A stretch of 64,000 bases of DNA, from positions 1-64,000 of the forward strand of contig NZ_JARXHW010000007.1 in NCBI RefSeq assembly GCF_031127805.1, written 5' to 3'. This DNA comes from Thalassobacterium maritimum (GTDB lineage Bacteria > Verrucomicrobiota > Verrucomicrobiia > Opitutales > Coraliomargaritaceae). Position numbers and translations under genes: made by a program. Each line of letters opens with the position of its first letter. Position 1 is the stretch's first letter. This document shows, piece by piece, positions 48,231 to 57,896 of the stretch. The notes under the pieces are model-generated. The model was not told where the DNA came from and made no database searches. It worked only from the letters and a program-made list of their open reading frames with translations.

Positions 48231-48998
48231 ATGCAGCTTTCAACTTTATTTGACCTCCGCGGACGCACCGCTCTAGTGACCGGATCCACACGCGGCATCG
48301 GCCGCGCCATCGCACTCGCCTTGGCCGATGCCGGAGCCGACATCGCACTGCACGGCAGTTCCGACCACGAAGGTGTGCAGCAAGTGCGCAATGAGATTCT
48401 AGAACGTGGTGTGCGTTGCACGGTGGTGCTCAAAAACTTGGCCGACGACGACGCAGCAGACTATTTGTATCAACAAGTCATTACAAAGCTCGGTCAACTC
48501 GACATCCTAGTGGCCAACGCCTCGGTGCAGTGCCCCAAGCCGTGGTTAGAGGGCGACCGTGCGGACTTCGAACTCCAGATCAATGTCAACCTGCGCTGCA
48601 GTTACGAACTCATCAAACTAGCCGAGCCGCCCATGCAATCGCGTGCTTGGGGACGCATTCTCACCATCGGCAGTGTGCAAGAAAGTAATCCGCATCCGGA
48701 CATGCTGATCTACGCCGCCACCAAATGCGCGCAAACCAGCCTCACGCAAAATTTGGCCAAACAGTTGTCCGGTTCTGGAGTGACGATCAACAATCTAGCG
48801 CCCGGCGTGATCGCGACCGACCGCAACATCCCGCGCCTCGCGGACGAGGACTACCAGAAACTGGTACTAAGCAAAATCCCCGTCGGCCGCATCGGAAAGC
48901 CCGAAGATTGCGCTGCCGCCGCCCTACTCCTCTGCAGCGAAGGCGGCGCCTACATCACTGGCCAAAACATCTTCGTCGACGGCGGCATGAGCCTGTAA
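48231..48998 (+). CDS. Short-chain dehydrogenase/reductase
   Basis: A 255-aa classical SDR oxidoreductase. The cofactor site TGSTRGIGRAIA is near residue 18; NAS near 90 (LVANASVQ); catalytic Ser in ILTIGSVQE and the YAATK active-site pair; the ending GAYITGQNIFVDGGMSL is typical. The Ser after GRAI and the HGSSD stretch at the end of beta-2 suggest NADP or NAD use cannot be decided. It follows the dehydratase by 20 bases and precedes the RraA-like gene by 37, so it probably oxidises or reduces an intermediate of the same sugar-acid pathway. Confidence 0.92.
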   Translation: MQLSTLFDLRGRTALVTGSTRGIGRAIALALADAGADIALHGSSDHEGVQQVRNEILERGVRCTVVLKNLADDDAADYLYQQVITKLGQLDILVANASVQCPKPWLEGDRADFELQINVNLRCSYELIKLAEPPMQSRAWGRILTIGSVQESNPHPDMLIYAATKCAQTSLTQNLAKQLSGSGVTINNLAPGVIATDRNIPRLADEDYQKLVLSKIPVGRIGKPEDCAAAALLLCSEGGAYITGQNIFVDGGMSL

Positions 48999-49035
48999 TT
49001 AAATTTCAACTACAATAATTAAGCAAAGATAAAAA

Positions 49036-49761
49036 ATGAGTACCCAAATGCAAATTGATAAGCTCAAAGAAATCCGCGACAGCGTGGAAGAAGTTGAGTT
49101 AAGTATTCCACTCGAAGAGCTCTGCGAGCGCTACGAAAAGCTCTACACCGGAGCGGTTAATGACGTCTTACGTGAATTGTGCCTGCCTAACCAGGCCTTG
49201 CCTACGAGCATCGTGCCACTGCGCGATGAGATGGTAGTTTGCGGTGAGGCCTTCACAGTGAAGGCCGTCAAAGACCCGACCATGGGGGGCGAAATGGAAA
49301 TGCGCGTGGAAATGCTCGACGATTTACGCCCGGGCCACGTCATTATCTGGAATGCCAATGCCCATGGCAATGAATATCCCTCGCACTGGGGCGGCGTTAT
49401 GACACAAGCTTCGATGAAGCGCGGCTGCCGTGGTGCCATCATCGATGGTGGCATTCGCGACACCAAGGACATCCTCAGCCAGAAGTTCCCCATCTGGTAT
49501 CGCTATCGCACCAGCTGCGGTGCCCTCTCGCACACCAAGGTCGTCAACTATCAAGTGCCGATCTATGTAGGTGAAGTCATCGTCCGTCCCGGCGACATTT
49601 TGCTCGCCGACATCGACGGTGCCCTGGTCGTTCCGCGCAAGCTTGCCGTGGCAGTGTTGGAGCGCGCCGAGCAAATCGAACGCAACGAAGGCGAAATCAA
49701 AGAATGGGTGGCTGCCGGGCTCACCGCTGAAGAGATTCACGACCGTGGTGGATACTTTTGA
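49036..49761 (+). CDS. RraA-like family protein, probable aldolase/decarboxylase
   Basis: A 241-aa member of the RraA/HMG aldolase fold family. Residues 45-215 contain the core: YTGAVNDVLREL, GEAFTVKAVKD, HWGGVMTQASMKRGCRGAII, the substrate loop DGGIRDTKDI and GDILLADIDGALVVP. The Arg-Asp of DGGIRD binds the 2-oxo acid and metal in aldolase members. In catabolic operons these proteins usually act on 4-hydroxy-2-oxo acids or oxaloacetate, not on RNase E. Last gene of the IclR-linked set; the most likely product is pyruvate plus an aldehyde. The 168 bases after it hold a small hairpin only. Confidence 0.85.
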   Translation: MSTQMQIDKLKEIRDSVEEVELSIPLEELCERYEKLYTGAVNDVLRELCLPNQALPTSIVPLRDEMVVCGEAFTVKAVKDPTMGGEMEMRVEMLDDLRPGHVIIWNANAHGNEYPSHWGGVMTQASMKRGCRGAIIDGGIRDTKDILSQKFPIWYRYRTSCGALSHTKVVNYQVPIYVGEVIVRPGDILLADIDGALVVPRKLAVAVLERAEQIERNEGEIKEWVAAGLTAEEIHDRGGYF

Positions 49762-49837
49762 TCCTCTCCCCAACTCGCGAATTTTTTGATGCGTTTAGGA
49801 TTCAAGCTTATCCAGGAGGCAGGAGGCATCAGTTTGA

Positions 49838-49857
49838 ATCAGCTAGCTATAGCTGAT
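49838..49857. terminator. Hairpin between convergent RraA-like and DUF4159 genes
   Basis: ATCAGCTA (49838-49845) pairs with TAGCTGAT (49850-49857) around a GCTA loop. It is placed where transcription from both sides should end. No T-run follows, so the assignment is tentative. Confidence 0.4.
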
Positions 49858-49929
49858 CACAACATGCACCATTTGGGCGAGACTGGAAGTGCCATAACTT
49901 ATTTCCTCCAGAGTGATCTGGTTGCTTGC

Positions 49930-50694
49930 TTAGACAGAATCCAGTGCGGCAGGACCAAGTAGGCTTTGCGTCATGGCATAGACGTATAAATTCGTTCCAA
50001 ATTGTAAGGACTCGCGCCCCTTTTTCCGTCCAAACCAAACGTTACCATTGGTCCAGCCACAATGGTTATCCGACGGGCTAAGAAACGCGACGAGGCGGCC
50101 ATTAATGGTTAGCCCCCATCCGCCGTGAGCCGTGCCTTGCATCACTGGTAAGCCGTCTCTCAAATGAAAGACCGTATGGTAAAGTGGATGATCCAAGGGT
50201 AATTTTTCTAATTTTGCCTCGGGTAATATTTTAGGAAATTCTTCAATCATACGAAGAAAGAAGAGATCGCTGCGGTTTCGATTGGCCTCCCGGCCGTTCA
50301 TTCGACCAATCACACAATCCTCTGCAAAAATAAAGCCTCCCCGCAGTAAATATTCACGAATGTTCTGACGCCCGCGGTCCGTCAATTCCGGCTTACCTTC
50401 GGAGTGCATAAAAATAAACGGGAATTGCGTCATCTCTTCCAGTGACTCCACGTCCGCAACGTTCCATTGATTGTTCAAATTCACAGAAGTATGCTCCCAC
50501 ACATGATCAATTAAATTCATATCTCCCTGCGGGTGCACCCCCCAGGCCTCGGTATCGTCCGTGTGGATATTGAATTTCAACCGCCCCCATCGCGCTTCTG
50601 AACCACGCCGTTGTTTCGCGGCAAGCAGCTTTTGCAACATTAATGGAGACGCCCCTAGGGCGGTCATCGTGGCGAGAAAATTACGTCGATTCAT
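49930..50694 (-). CDS. DUF4159 protein with a Tat signal
   Basis: A 254-aa protein from ATG 50694 (MNRRNFLATMTALGAS). The RRNFL motif with the following Ala-rich stretch is a twin-arginine export signal, so it is probably exported in folded form; the longer frame opening at 50724 would bury it and overlap the upstream gene. The body matches DUF4159 proteins (WGRLKFNIHTDDTEAWGVHP, YLLRGGFIFAEDCVIGR, LDHPLYHTVFHLRDGLP), a ThuA/amidotransferase-like fold of unknown activity. It is the last gene of the seven-gene operon and a regular companion of MoxR/DUF58/VWA cassettes. Confidence 0.88.
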   Translation of the reverse strand: MNRRNFLATMTALGASPLMLQKLLAAKQRRGSEARWGRLKFNIHTDDTEAWGVHPQGDMNLIDHVWEHTSVNLNNQWNVADVESLEEMTQFPFIFMHSEGKPELTDRGRQNIREYLLRGGFIFAEDCVIGRMNGREANRNRSDLFFLRMIEEFPKILPEAKLEKLPLDHPLYHTVFHLRDGLPVMQGTAHGGWGLTINGRLVAFLSPSDNHCGWTNGNVWFGRKKGRESLQFGTNLYVYAMTQSLLGPAALDSV

Positions 50695-50707
50695 AACGTC
50701 AATAGGG

Positions 50708-53011
50708 TCAGAGTAAGCGCGCACGTCGGCGCAGGATTAATTCGGTGGAATAGATGAGCAAAATAGCGAGCAAGAGCCACTGTTGATGCCAACGTAATGA
50801 GACAGATTCGTCGAGTAACAATTCATCGTTCGTTCGCGTGCTCCATTCCCTCGGTGGACCATTTTGCAGGACGGCCCCGCCGGTTCGTATAGCCAGCTCT
50901 TTCATAGTTTCGAAATCAACCGATCGCACCACAGCTTCATTGACGGGTGCAAGATCCTGAATCGCAAAAAATGTGCGGGCATACGTACCGGTCTCCGTGT
51001 CCTCGACTCGTAGAATCCAGTCGCCTGCTTCAGCAAAATCCGTCTCAATGACATGCACTCCGTGCTCATTGGCTGCCCCCACAGGAAGCGAGCGTAATGT
51101 GCCCTCGGCACGATTTTGCACCGTAGCCCAAACAGCGTCACTCCCCCCCGTAATCTGGAAACTAAGCGGCTCATCGACTCGGCCAACAATAGGAGCTGAA
51201 GTAATTCGAACAGCGCGATCCGTCGAGCGCGCCAACCAAGTGATCATTTGCTGCCAAAAGATACTACTGGCGGGGTCGTCGCTCGGACGCGACAGATGCC
51301 AACGCCAAAACAAATCCGTAGTCAAAATAGAAGACTTGCCCGAACCGAAGGTCTGGGTCGCAAAGAGTATATTGGAGTGGTCGTCAGCCTGCACTTGCGA
51401 CTGCACCTGCGCGGCTGCTTTGGCAAACTCCACTCGAGCACTTTCAAAATATTCGGGCGCAATGCTCTGCAACTCAACGGGTAACTGAGCAAACATTGTG
51501 GAAAATTCGGAACCTACGATGGCATCCAACCGACTCAAAGGCCGAAGCACCGCTTTTTGAGATGCAGCCAGAGCAAACTTGGTTTCTGCCGTTTTATTCT
51601 CTCCGCCGCGCACGCGTCGCATCGCAGCTTGAAAGTTGCGAGTCGCCACATCCTTCGCGCTTTCTTCACTGGCATCCAGCACGACAGGTAACATGCGCTC
51701 GATCGCCGTGCCCGCAAATTGACGACTCCCCTCAGTATTCGAAATCGCGAACAGCACTGCACCACCGTCGCGAGCATAAGCAGCAAGCGCCTGTTGTTGT
51801 GCTGCTGAAATATCAGCGATATAGGGCTGTAACAAGATCACGATATCGTAGTCATTGAGTCCTGAGACGGCACTAGGTAAATCATTTAACACGGGCGCGT
51901 CCGATGCAAACGCCACACGTCGCAGACCAGTCGAAGGACCAAATATAGTATCCATTTCAAAACTAGGGTCTTCATGTAGGGCATCTGCTAAATAGCGATA
52001 GCCCCAATCCAATGCGCCCAAGTAAACCAGCACCTTTTTAGGCAGTGATTCATACACCTGAACTTCAGACACGGATTGTGCATAATAATCCCCCGCACCG
52101 ACCTCTAAGCGTATCTCGTAGCTGCCGGCGTCCTCGACCTGAATCGGCACTCCCCAACGACGCACATTATCTCCTGCCCGAATGTCCACCTGCTGCTCGT
52201 CGACCAGTTTCCCATTCTGAAATAGACGAATCGGCAAGCTGCGGGCACGGTCACTACTGATCCGATACACGGCCTCGAATTCAAAGCTCGATCGTTGCAC
52301 AATACGGGTAGGCAGCTTGACTTTTTCGATGTCCACACGGTCAGCCCCTTTCAAACGGTTGACACCCGGAATGAAGTAAACCGGAAGCTGGCGCTCTTGG
52401 GCGGCCGCGACCATCTGATCCACTCCAACGGAACTACCGGACGTATCCAGTGCATCTGTCATGTAAACGAGCCCCGCTAAGTCTCCGGCGGCTGCGCTGG
52501 TAACAAGTTGCGCGCTCTGATAGAATCCCGTTTGCCCAGTTGAAAAAGAAGCATCGATCGCTGCTTCAAAGGAATCAACGGGACGCGTATTTTTAGCCAG
52601 CTGGAAATAATGTATGTTTTCAAAAGCGCTCTCTGCCTGCCCCCGCCACTGCTTCCAAAGCGAGCTCGCATGATCCAGGCGGGAGCTCTTTCGATTATCA
52701 GGCATCGTCATACTATCGGACACATCCACGACCACCGCGAGTGTGCCGAGCCCTGATGGTTCCAGCAACTGCCGCTCCACTCGGGTAGGATTCGCTAAGC
52801 ACAGAAAGAGCAAAAAGAATAAAAGACTCCTTAGCCCGACCAGTGGAATCCGTCGTGAGATCGATAAAGGACGTAAGGTCGACCAATAGCTAAAACAGGC
52901 GCACACAATCGACACAGCAAACAAGCCCACCAGTATCCCCACGGCCGCAGTGTGATCCAAGCCGCGTAACCATCCGCCAAAGGCCCATTCCGTTACTTCT
53001 ACATTTTTCAT
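50708..53011 (-). CDS. Membrane VWA protein with an amidotransferase-like domain
   Basis: A 767-aa inner-membrane protein. Two N-terminal helices (AAVGILVGLFAVSIVCACFS, LRSLLFFLLFLCLANP) precede a von Willebrand A domain whose metal-ion site reads VVVDVSDSM. A beta-sandwich region (about 220-320) follows. Residues 325-640 look like a glutamine-amidotransferase-type fold (KKVLVYLGALDWGYRYLADA, DYDIVILLQPYIADISA, YARDGGAVLFAI). The C terminus has one more helix (WLLLAILLIYSTELIL) before a basic tail. It overlaps the upstream gene by 4 bases (translational coupling). The expected role is a membrane partner of the MoxR ATPase. Confidence 0.88.
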   Translation of the reverse strand: MKNVEVTEWAFGGWLRGLDHTAAVGILVGLFAVSIVCACFSYWSTLRPLSISRRIPLVGLRSLLFFLLFLCLANPTRVERQLLEPSGLGTLAVVVDVSDSMTMPDNRKSSRLDHASSLWKQWRGQAESAFENIHYFQLAKNTRPVDSFEAAIDASFSTGQTGFYQSAQLVTSAAAGDLAGLVYMTDALDTSGSSVGVDQMVAAAQERQLPVYFIPGVNRLKGADRVDIEKVKLPTRIVQRSSFEFEAVYRISSDRARSLPIRLFQNGKLVDEQQVDIRAGDNVRRWGVPIQVEDAGSYEIRLEVGAGDYYAQSVSEVQVYESLPKKVLVYLGALDWGYRYLADALHEDPSFEMDTIFGPSTGLRRVAFASDAPVLNDLPSAVSGLNDYDIVILLQPYIADISAAQQQALAAYARDGGAVLFAISNTEGSRQFAGTAIERMLPVVLDASEESAKDVATRNFQAAMRRVRGGENKTAETKFALAASQKAVLRPLSRLDAIVGSEFSTMFAQLPVELQSIAPEYFESARVEFAKAAAQVQSQVQADDHSNILFATQTFGSGKSSILTTDLFWRWHLSRPSDDPASSIFWQQMITWLARSTDRAVRITSAPIVGRVDEPLSFQITGGSDAVWATVQNRAEGTLRSLPVGAANEHGVHVIETDFAEAGDWILRVEDTETGTYARTFFAIQDLAPVNEAVVRSVDFETMKELAIRTGGAVLQNGPPREWSTRTNDELLLDESVSLRWHQQWLLLAILLIYSTELILRRRARLL

Positions 53012-55890
53012 TTGGATGGGATTTCCTTCTGCTGGCGTTGCTGCTTGCTTTGGTAATCCAAAGACAATTGCTCAAAGTAGAGTTGCACAGCATCACGATA
53101 TTCACGTGGCACTTCATCGACAGTCCGCAATTGCAGTAACTCTCCGCGATTAAGACTTGGCGACTGAGCCCGTAACCACACTAGCACTGTATTTAATGGC
53201 TGCTCCAATGAGCTTACAATTTCCACCACATTTCTGGGCTCCTGGGCCAGGCCTCCTCCGCCACCATCTGTCGTGGATTCCTTAAATTTAATCGATTGCT
53301 CGAGTTCGGCAATTGCAGCCAATACCGCGGCATCCGAAGTCAACTGCTCCACCATACGTAAATTTCGAGTGAGCTCCGTTAACAAAGCGTCCTGCTGCCC
53401 GTCGCTTTTTGTACTCGAAACGCCGCTGCCAGAACCGCTTTCAGCTCCACGACCTGAACCACTCCCGGTAGCACCTTCAGACGGTTCACCTTCACTGCCA
53501 CTGCCATTTCCATGGGCAGCCTCTTCCACGGATTCACTCGTAGCCCCGGAGCCACTACCATTCGAATTCGCTAACGTAGGTTCGCCTTGACCACGTTGCC
53601 CCTTATTCGGATCTGTCATAAGTGTTTCCTCAGACCCGCCACCAGAGTCTGAAGACTCCCCAGCAGCGGCTTTGCGGCGTTCCCGTTGTGCGAGACCTTT
53701 CAATCCCTGTTGAATTGAGGTCAGTTCCGCGGCAATTTCATCAAAGGCCTGATTGCCCCCCCGAAGCCCCAATTCCTCCAAGGCCACGCGAGTCGCTAAT
53801 TCCTCTATCGCTGCTTGAATGGCAGCCGTTTTGGATGCATCGCCCGTGCCTGCAGCTGCCGTGTCAATCGCTTCGAGATCCTGCAGGATTTGCTCTTCTT
53901 CGATGGACTTAGCCAATGCGGCGAGCGTCTCCGCCATCGCTTTGGATCCAGTCATTTGCTGTCTAGCTGCCTCAGTTTGCAAGTGATGCTTCACCTCGGC
54001 AACTTTTTCAGCAGCCGCTTCGGCCGCGCGACTTGGCCCGGTTCCTTCGCCTGACTGTGGGGCCCCCGGGGCATTCGGCGCGGGCGTTTCTCCAGCAGAT
54101 CCAGACAGGTCAGCTGCTGCCGCCTCCAGCTTTTGGGCGGCCTCGGAAAGGGTCTGCTCGGTCTTTTTCTCTCCAGCCTGATTCATTTCTCCCAACGCAT
54201 CACGAATCAACATCAATGTCTTGGCTGCAGGTTGACGTGCCGCGACAGAATCGCCGGCTTCAAGCTGCAAAGCGGAGTCCCCCGCTGCCTGACTCGCCCG
54301 CCCGAGTGGGTCCTGCACAGGCCCAGCAAATTCACCGGACTCGAGCAACTGAGCCAAAGCATCCTCGATCGTGCGTTGCTGTTTAGCCAATTCAGCAGCA
54401 TCCGAGTCAGCAGTCACTGGCGATTCAGGATCGTGTGAGGTCTGCGGCCGATTGAGTCCTTCAATTGCTGCCAACAGCTCGGCTTGTTCTTTCTCAAGCT
54501 TCTCCAACTGGCCCGCAGCCCCCCCTGTGCGCGGAGGCATTTCGTATTTCTGATCATCCTTAAAGGGATCTATATCTTCTTTTGGAGCTGCCGGCTGACT
54601 CGAGTCAGCAATAATAATTACCTTCTGAATCAATTTTTCGATTTCGATAATGTGCGAAAGTGCTTTGCCTTGTGGTTCCAGGGCCGCCTGATTTTCCAGG
54701 CTCTCAATTTTTGCTGCGGCCAACTCCATCGCTTGCTTGGCTTGCATTAATAAATCGACGATTTCGGTAGAGGCAGCCGCGGCAATTAACAGTTCAACCA
54801 CCTGCTCAGTTTTCTCGATGAGCAAGCTCTGGTCTTCCTGCACTCTGAGATTTTCGGCGACCCAAATTTCTTCGCTCGTATCTAAACCGGCATGCACGAG
54901 CAGAAAGTTTTGCTTAATTAAAACGAGCTGAGCCGATTTTAGCTTTGCAAGCAGTTGTAAGGCTTCCTTTAGCGGACCTCCCTCGCCCTGAAGATGTATC
55001 AATTGAACATCTTCGCGCAGCGGTTTGATTTGAATAAATTGCATTGCCGAAGTCGCGGGTTCTACCGAAGGGAATCCTGCAAAAGAGACTTGCAGGTAAT
55101 AGGACACCAAGTCAAAGGCCTCCACTGCAAGCATATCTAAGTAGAGGTCTGGCTCCCAAAGCAACTCACCCGAGCCTTCGCCCTGTTCGACCTCCAATGC
55201 CAGCACCGAAACCTGCGAGCCATTGACTTGAATATAAAGCTCGGGACGAGTTAGCGCATGCGTCGTCGTGACTGCGGCTGTCAATGGAATCGCCTCGATC
55301 TGGGTTGCTTTGATCTCAGACTTGGGCTCAAGCCAAATAATTTCCGCCATCGGCGCTTCCTCCACCAGGACTTCGAGTGGCACATCATCAACCGAAAAAC
55401 CTGAAACCGCAGCATTCCAAATCCAAACCATCGTCAGCATACTATATGCAAAAAATAGTAAACCAAGTGCCAGCGAAAGTAGCGTTAAAATAGGCCAACG
55501 CGAAGGTGCATGCTGCATCAGATAATCTGAAGCATCTGTTCGCTGAGCAGTCGCGACAGGGCTATCCACTCCAGCAAACTGAGAAGCCGCTTCCAAGCGA
55601 TTTTTAGTGTGTAACTCGGAATCAATGACCTGCGCAACCTGAGTCGAACTCAACCGACGCCTCCAATATAACACGATCCCCGCAAGTAAACTCCCCCCAA
55701 TGCCGCACAACCACAGTAAGAACAATGCAAATGAGATTTCGCCTGACAACGGTTCCGGGTGCAAGGCGTAAACAGCGGCAAAGGTGAGCAGACAGCCGAT
55801 CAAAGCCAGAGCAAGCGGACCACGCAGCAGACGACTGCGTGTCTGTTGACGCAGGATGTGAAGGGCATCGGCGTGGGTGCGTGAATTCAT
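53008..55890 (-). CDS. Large coiled-coil membrane protein of the MoxR/VWA operon
   Basis: A 960-aa protein from ATG 55890 (MNSRTHADALHILRQQTRSR); the upstream frame adds 30 residues that overlap the preceding gene. Three hydrophobic helices lie in the first 175 residues (LALALIGCLLTFAAVYAL, FALFLLWLCGIGGSLLAGIV, WPILTLLSLALGLLFFAYSM). The rest is a beta region, then long Ala/Glu/Gln-rich coiled coils (about 430-800), then a Ser/Gly/Glu-rich flexible part. No catalytic motif is seen. It is comparable in layout to the large uncharacterised membrane protein found between VWA genes in such cassettes in Planctomycetota and Verrucomicrobiota. It may be a structural partner of the two VWA proteins. 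Ends with 4-base overlap into the next gene. Confidence 0.75.
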   Translation of the reverse strand: MNSRTHADALHILRQQTRSRLLRGPLALALIGCLLTFAAVYALHPEPLSGEISFALFLLWLCGIGGSLLAGIVLYWRRRLSSTQVAQVIDSELHTKNRLEAASQFAGVDSPVATAQRTDASDYLMQHAPSRWPILTLLSLALGLLFFAYSMLTMVWIWNAAVSGFSVDDVPLEVLVEEAPMAEIIWLEPKSEIKATQIEAIPLTAAVTTTHALTRPELYIQVNGSQVSVLALEVEQGEGSGELLWEPDLYLDMLAVEAFDLVSYYLQVSFAGFPSVEPATSAMQFIQIKPLREDVQLIHLQGEGGPLKEALQLLAKLKSAQLVLIKQNFLLVHAGLDTSEEIWVAENLRVQEDQSLLIEKTEQVVELLIAAAASTEIVDLLMQAKQAMELAAAKIESLENQAALEPQGKALSHIIEIEKLIQKVIIIADSSQPAAPKEDIDPFKDDQKYEMPPRTGGAAGQLEKLEKEQAELLAAIEGLNRPQTSHDPESPVTADSDAAELAKQQRTIEDALAQLLESGEFAGPVQDPLGRASQAAGDSALQLEAGDSVAARQPAAKTLMLIRDALGEMNQAGEKKTEQTLSEAAQKLEAAAADLSGSAGETPAPNAPGAPQSGEGTGPSRAAEAAAEKVAEVKHHLQTEAARQQMTGSKAMAETLAALAKSIEEEQILQDLEAIDTAAAGTGDASKTAAIQAAIEELATRVALEELGLRGGNQAFDEIAAELTSIQQGLKGLAQRERRKAAAGESSDSGGGSEETLMTDPNKGQRGQGEPTLANSNGSGSGATSESVEEAAHGNGSGSEGEPSEGATGSGSGRGAESGSGSGVSSTKSDGQQDALLTELTRNLRMVEQLTSDAAVLAAIAELEQSIKFKESTTDGGGGGLAQEPRNVVEIVSSLEQPLNTVLVWLRAQSPSLNRGELLQLRTVDEVPREYRDAVQLYFEQLSLDYQSKQQRQQKEIPSK

Positions 55891-55904
55891 AATCGCGTGA
55901 GACT

Positions 55905-57896
55905 TCAAGAGGCAGTTCGGTTGGCTAAGCTCATTTCGAAAAGAAGAAAGATCAAAGCGGCGACGATAAACCACCACCAAAACTGTTGCTCTAATTCGAC
56001 TTTTTCCCGCATATCAAGCGTTGCTTGCTGGACCACGGTTTGAGCGCGTTTTTCGGATGAAACGAGTCCGTCGATGTTGCTCGGTTTAGGCCAAGTGCTT
56101 AAGTCTGATTCATCGACAGGCAAAGAAACGGCAATCCATGAATCGAGCTGTTCCCCCTGAAAATGATAGAGCCCGGGGGCTTCCACCCGAAAACCGTCAC
56201 CGTCCAGGTGTTGAATCAAAGGCTCCACCACCATTCCCTGCAGTCGATCTACCTGAGTCCCGGGCGCGAGCGAGACCCAATCGCCGATTTCATGCACTTC
56301 ACGACGATCGACTTGGTCGGACAAATAGACAAGTGACTGATGCATCAGCGGCACGAAAGCGGAACTAATCACCAATTCCGAGCGACTGCGATCCATACGA
56401 AAGCCGAATACGATGAGGCGTCCCCCGCCGACCATCACTTCACCCACCGCGACTGAACCATTCGACCAGCGAGCGAGCGGTAGCATGGACGCGGACTCCA
56501 GCGCCCACCCAGATTCGAAATCAACATCCATCAAGCTGCCGAGACTTGCGGTATCGAGCGCCCCAACAAGCGAATGTGCCATGTCCCAATCCTCAAGTCG
56601 ATACGACTGATCCAGCTTCGGCTTGAGTCGTTTGAGTTGTATCCCCTCAGAGACGAGCCACTGACTGAGCGCAGCGCCCCCTTCAGCGAAAACCAGCCCC
56701 GCCTTGCCCGCTTTTAACCGAGCCTCGATCTGCATGCGTTCAGCAGCGTCGGATAAGCCTGCTCCACGTAAGACGAACAGCGCGTCGTCTGGCCACGGCG
56801 TCGCATCCATCATCTGAGGAGAGAGACGGAACTGCTCTTGATATTGTGTAGCAGCTAAAGCGTGATAGACATAATCAACAGCAATAGGTGGATCGGACGC
56901 CCGATGTGCTTGGGCATCGAGGCGCACAGGAATACCTGCACGCGGATCGATCACCCCAGCCACGGCATCATCGACCGGAAGCGAATCCGCATCCAGCGAA
57001 AGCTCTACAGCGATCGGCTCTGCAGGGTCGACTGTCTCAGGTAGTGGCAGCTCATAGGACCAAGTTTGCTCGGCTCCGACCTGCAACAGCAGTGTGTCCT
57101 GATGGATACGTTCGCCTTGGACGTAAATTGAAAGCACGCGTTCTTGGTCTAGTGGAGCATACGAGCAGCTCATGAACTCCACATGTAGCAGGCGCCCCAC
57201 AGACCGTAGTTTCAAACTATGTAAAGCGGCCTGATCAAGCAGTTCGGTCGGTGGCGCAGGGGTGTGTAGTTGAACTCCAGGCGGAAGTGGTTGATCGAAG
57301 CGCGTGTTCGCCCACGCACGACTCTGGTGATCTGCCAGCAAAATAATGTGCAAATCTCGGTGCGGCGAGGCGTGCAGCGTGGCAGCGGCGAGGCGAAGCG
57401 CATCAGCGTAATCAGCAGCGTAGTAGCCAGGCTGCCAAGTCGACAGCGTTGCCGGGATTCGCGACACATTCTCTGACAACGGCAACAACCAAGTGGGCGT
57501 ATTTCGCACCGCCATCAAACCGACCTCATCAACCTTGCCGAGCTGTTGTAGCTCACTCAAGCCCCAGTCCCGAATGCTTTCCCAGCGGCTCTCCGCATGC
57601 ATACTAAAGGAATCATCGACGATGACGATTACAGCACGACCGGAAACAATTCGCTTACGTTCGAAAAAAGGCCGTGCAAACGCGATGATGACACAGAGTA
57701 TCGCGAGGCAACGAAAAACTAACACCAGCCAACGACGAATACGGTGGCGTTTGCTCTCACGCAGCACTTTAGGAGACAGAAATTTCAAGCTGGGAAACGG
57801 CACCCGCACAGTCGTTCGCTTACGCAAAAAATGTAGCCAGAGAGGCAGACCAATCATCGCAGAGCCAATGAGAAAACTCGTAAATAATAAGCTCAT
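55905..57896 (-). CDS. BatA-like membrane VWA protein
   Basis: A 663-aa protein opening with the BatA N-terminal module: a helix (LFTSFLIGSAMIGLPLWLHF), a loop (RKRTTVRVPFPSLKFLSPKV) and a second helix (LVLVFRCLAILCVIIAFARP). The VWA domain follows with the metal site VIVDDSFSMH. A long beta/alpha region (200-610) and a C-terminal helix (FWWWFIVAALIFLLFEMSL) complete it. It overlaps the DUF58 gene by 4 bases. Bat proteins were first linked to aerotolerance in Bacteroides; the role here is inferred from operon structure. Confidence 0.9.
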   Translation of the reverse strand: MSLLFTSFLIGSAMIGLPLWLHFLRKRTTVRVPFPSLKFLSPKVLRESKRHRIRRWLVLVFRCLAILCVIIAFARPFFERKRIVSGRAVIVIVDDSFSMHAESRWESIRDWGLSELQQLGKVDEVGLMAVRNTPTWLLPLSENVSRIPATLSTWQPGYYAADYADALRLAAATLHASPHRDLHIILLADHQSRAWANTRFDQPLPPGVQLHTPAPPTELLDQAALHSLKLRSVGRLLHVEFMSCSYAPLDQERVLSIYVQGERIHQDTLLLQVGAEQTWSYELPLPETVDPAEPIAVELSLDADSLPVDDAVAGVIDPRAGIPVRLDAQAHRASDPPIAVDYVYHALAATQYQEQFRLSPQMMDATPWPDDALFVLRGAGLSDAAERMQIEARLKAGKAGLVFAEGGAALSQWLVSEGIQLKRLKPKLDQSYRLEDWDMAHSLVGALDTASLGSLMDVDFESGWALESASMLPLARWSNGSVAVGEVMVGGGRLIVFGFRMDRSRSELVISSAFVPLMHQSLVYLSDQVDRREVHEIGDWVSLAPGTQVDRLQGMVVEPLIQHLDGDGFRVEAPGLYHFQGEQLDSWIAVSLPVDESDLSTWPKPSNIDGLVSSEKRAQTVVQQATLDMREKVELEQQFWWWFIVAALIFLLFEMSLANRTAS

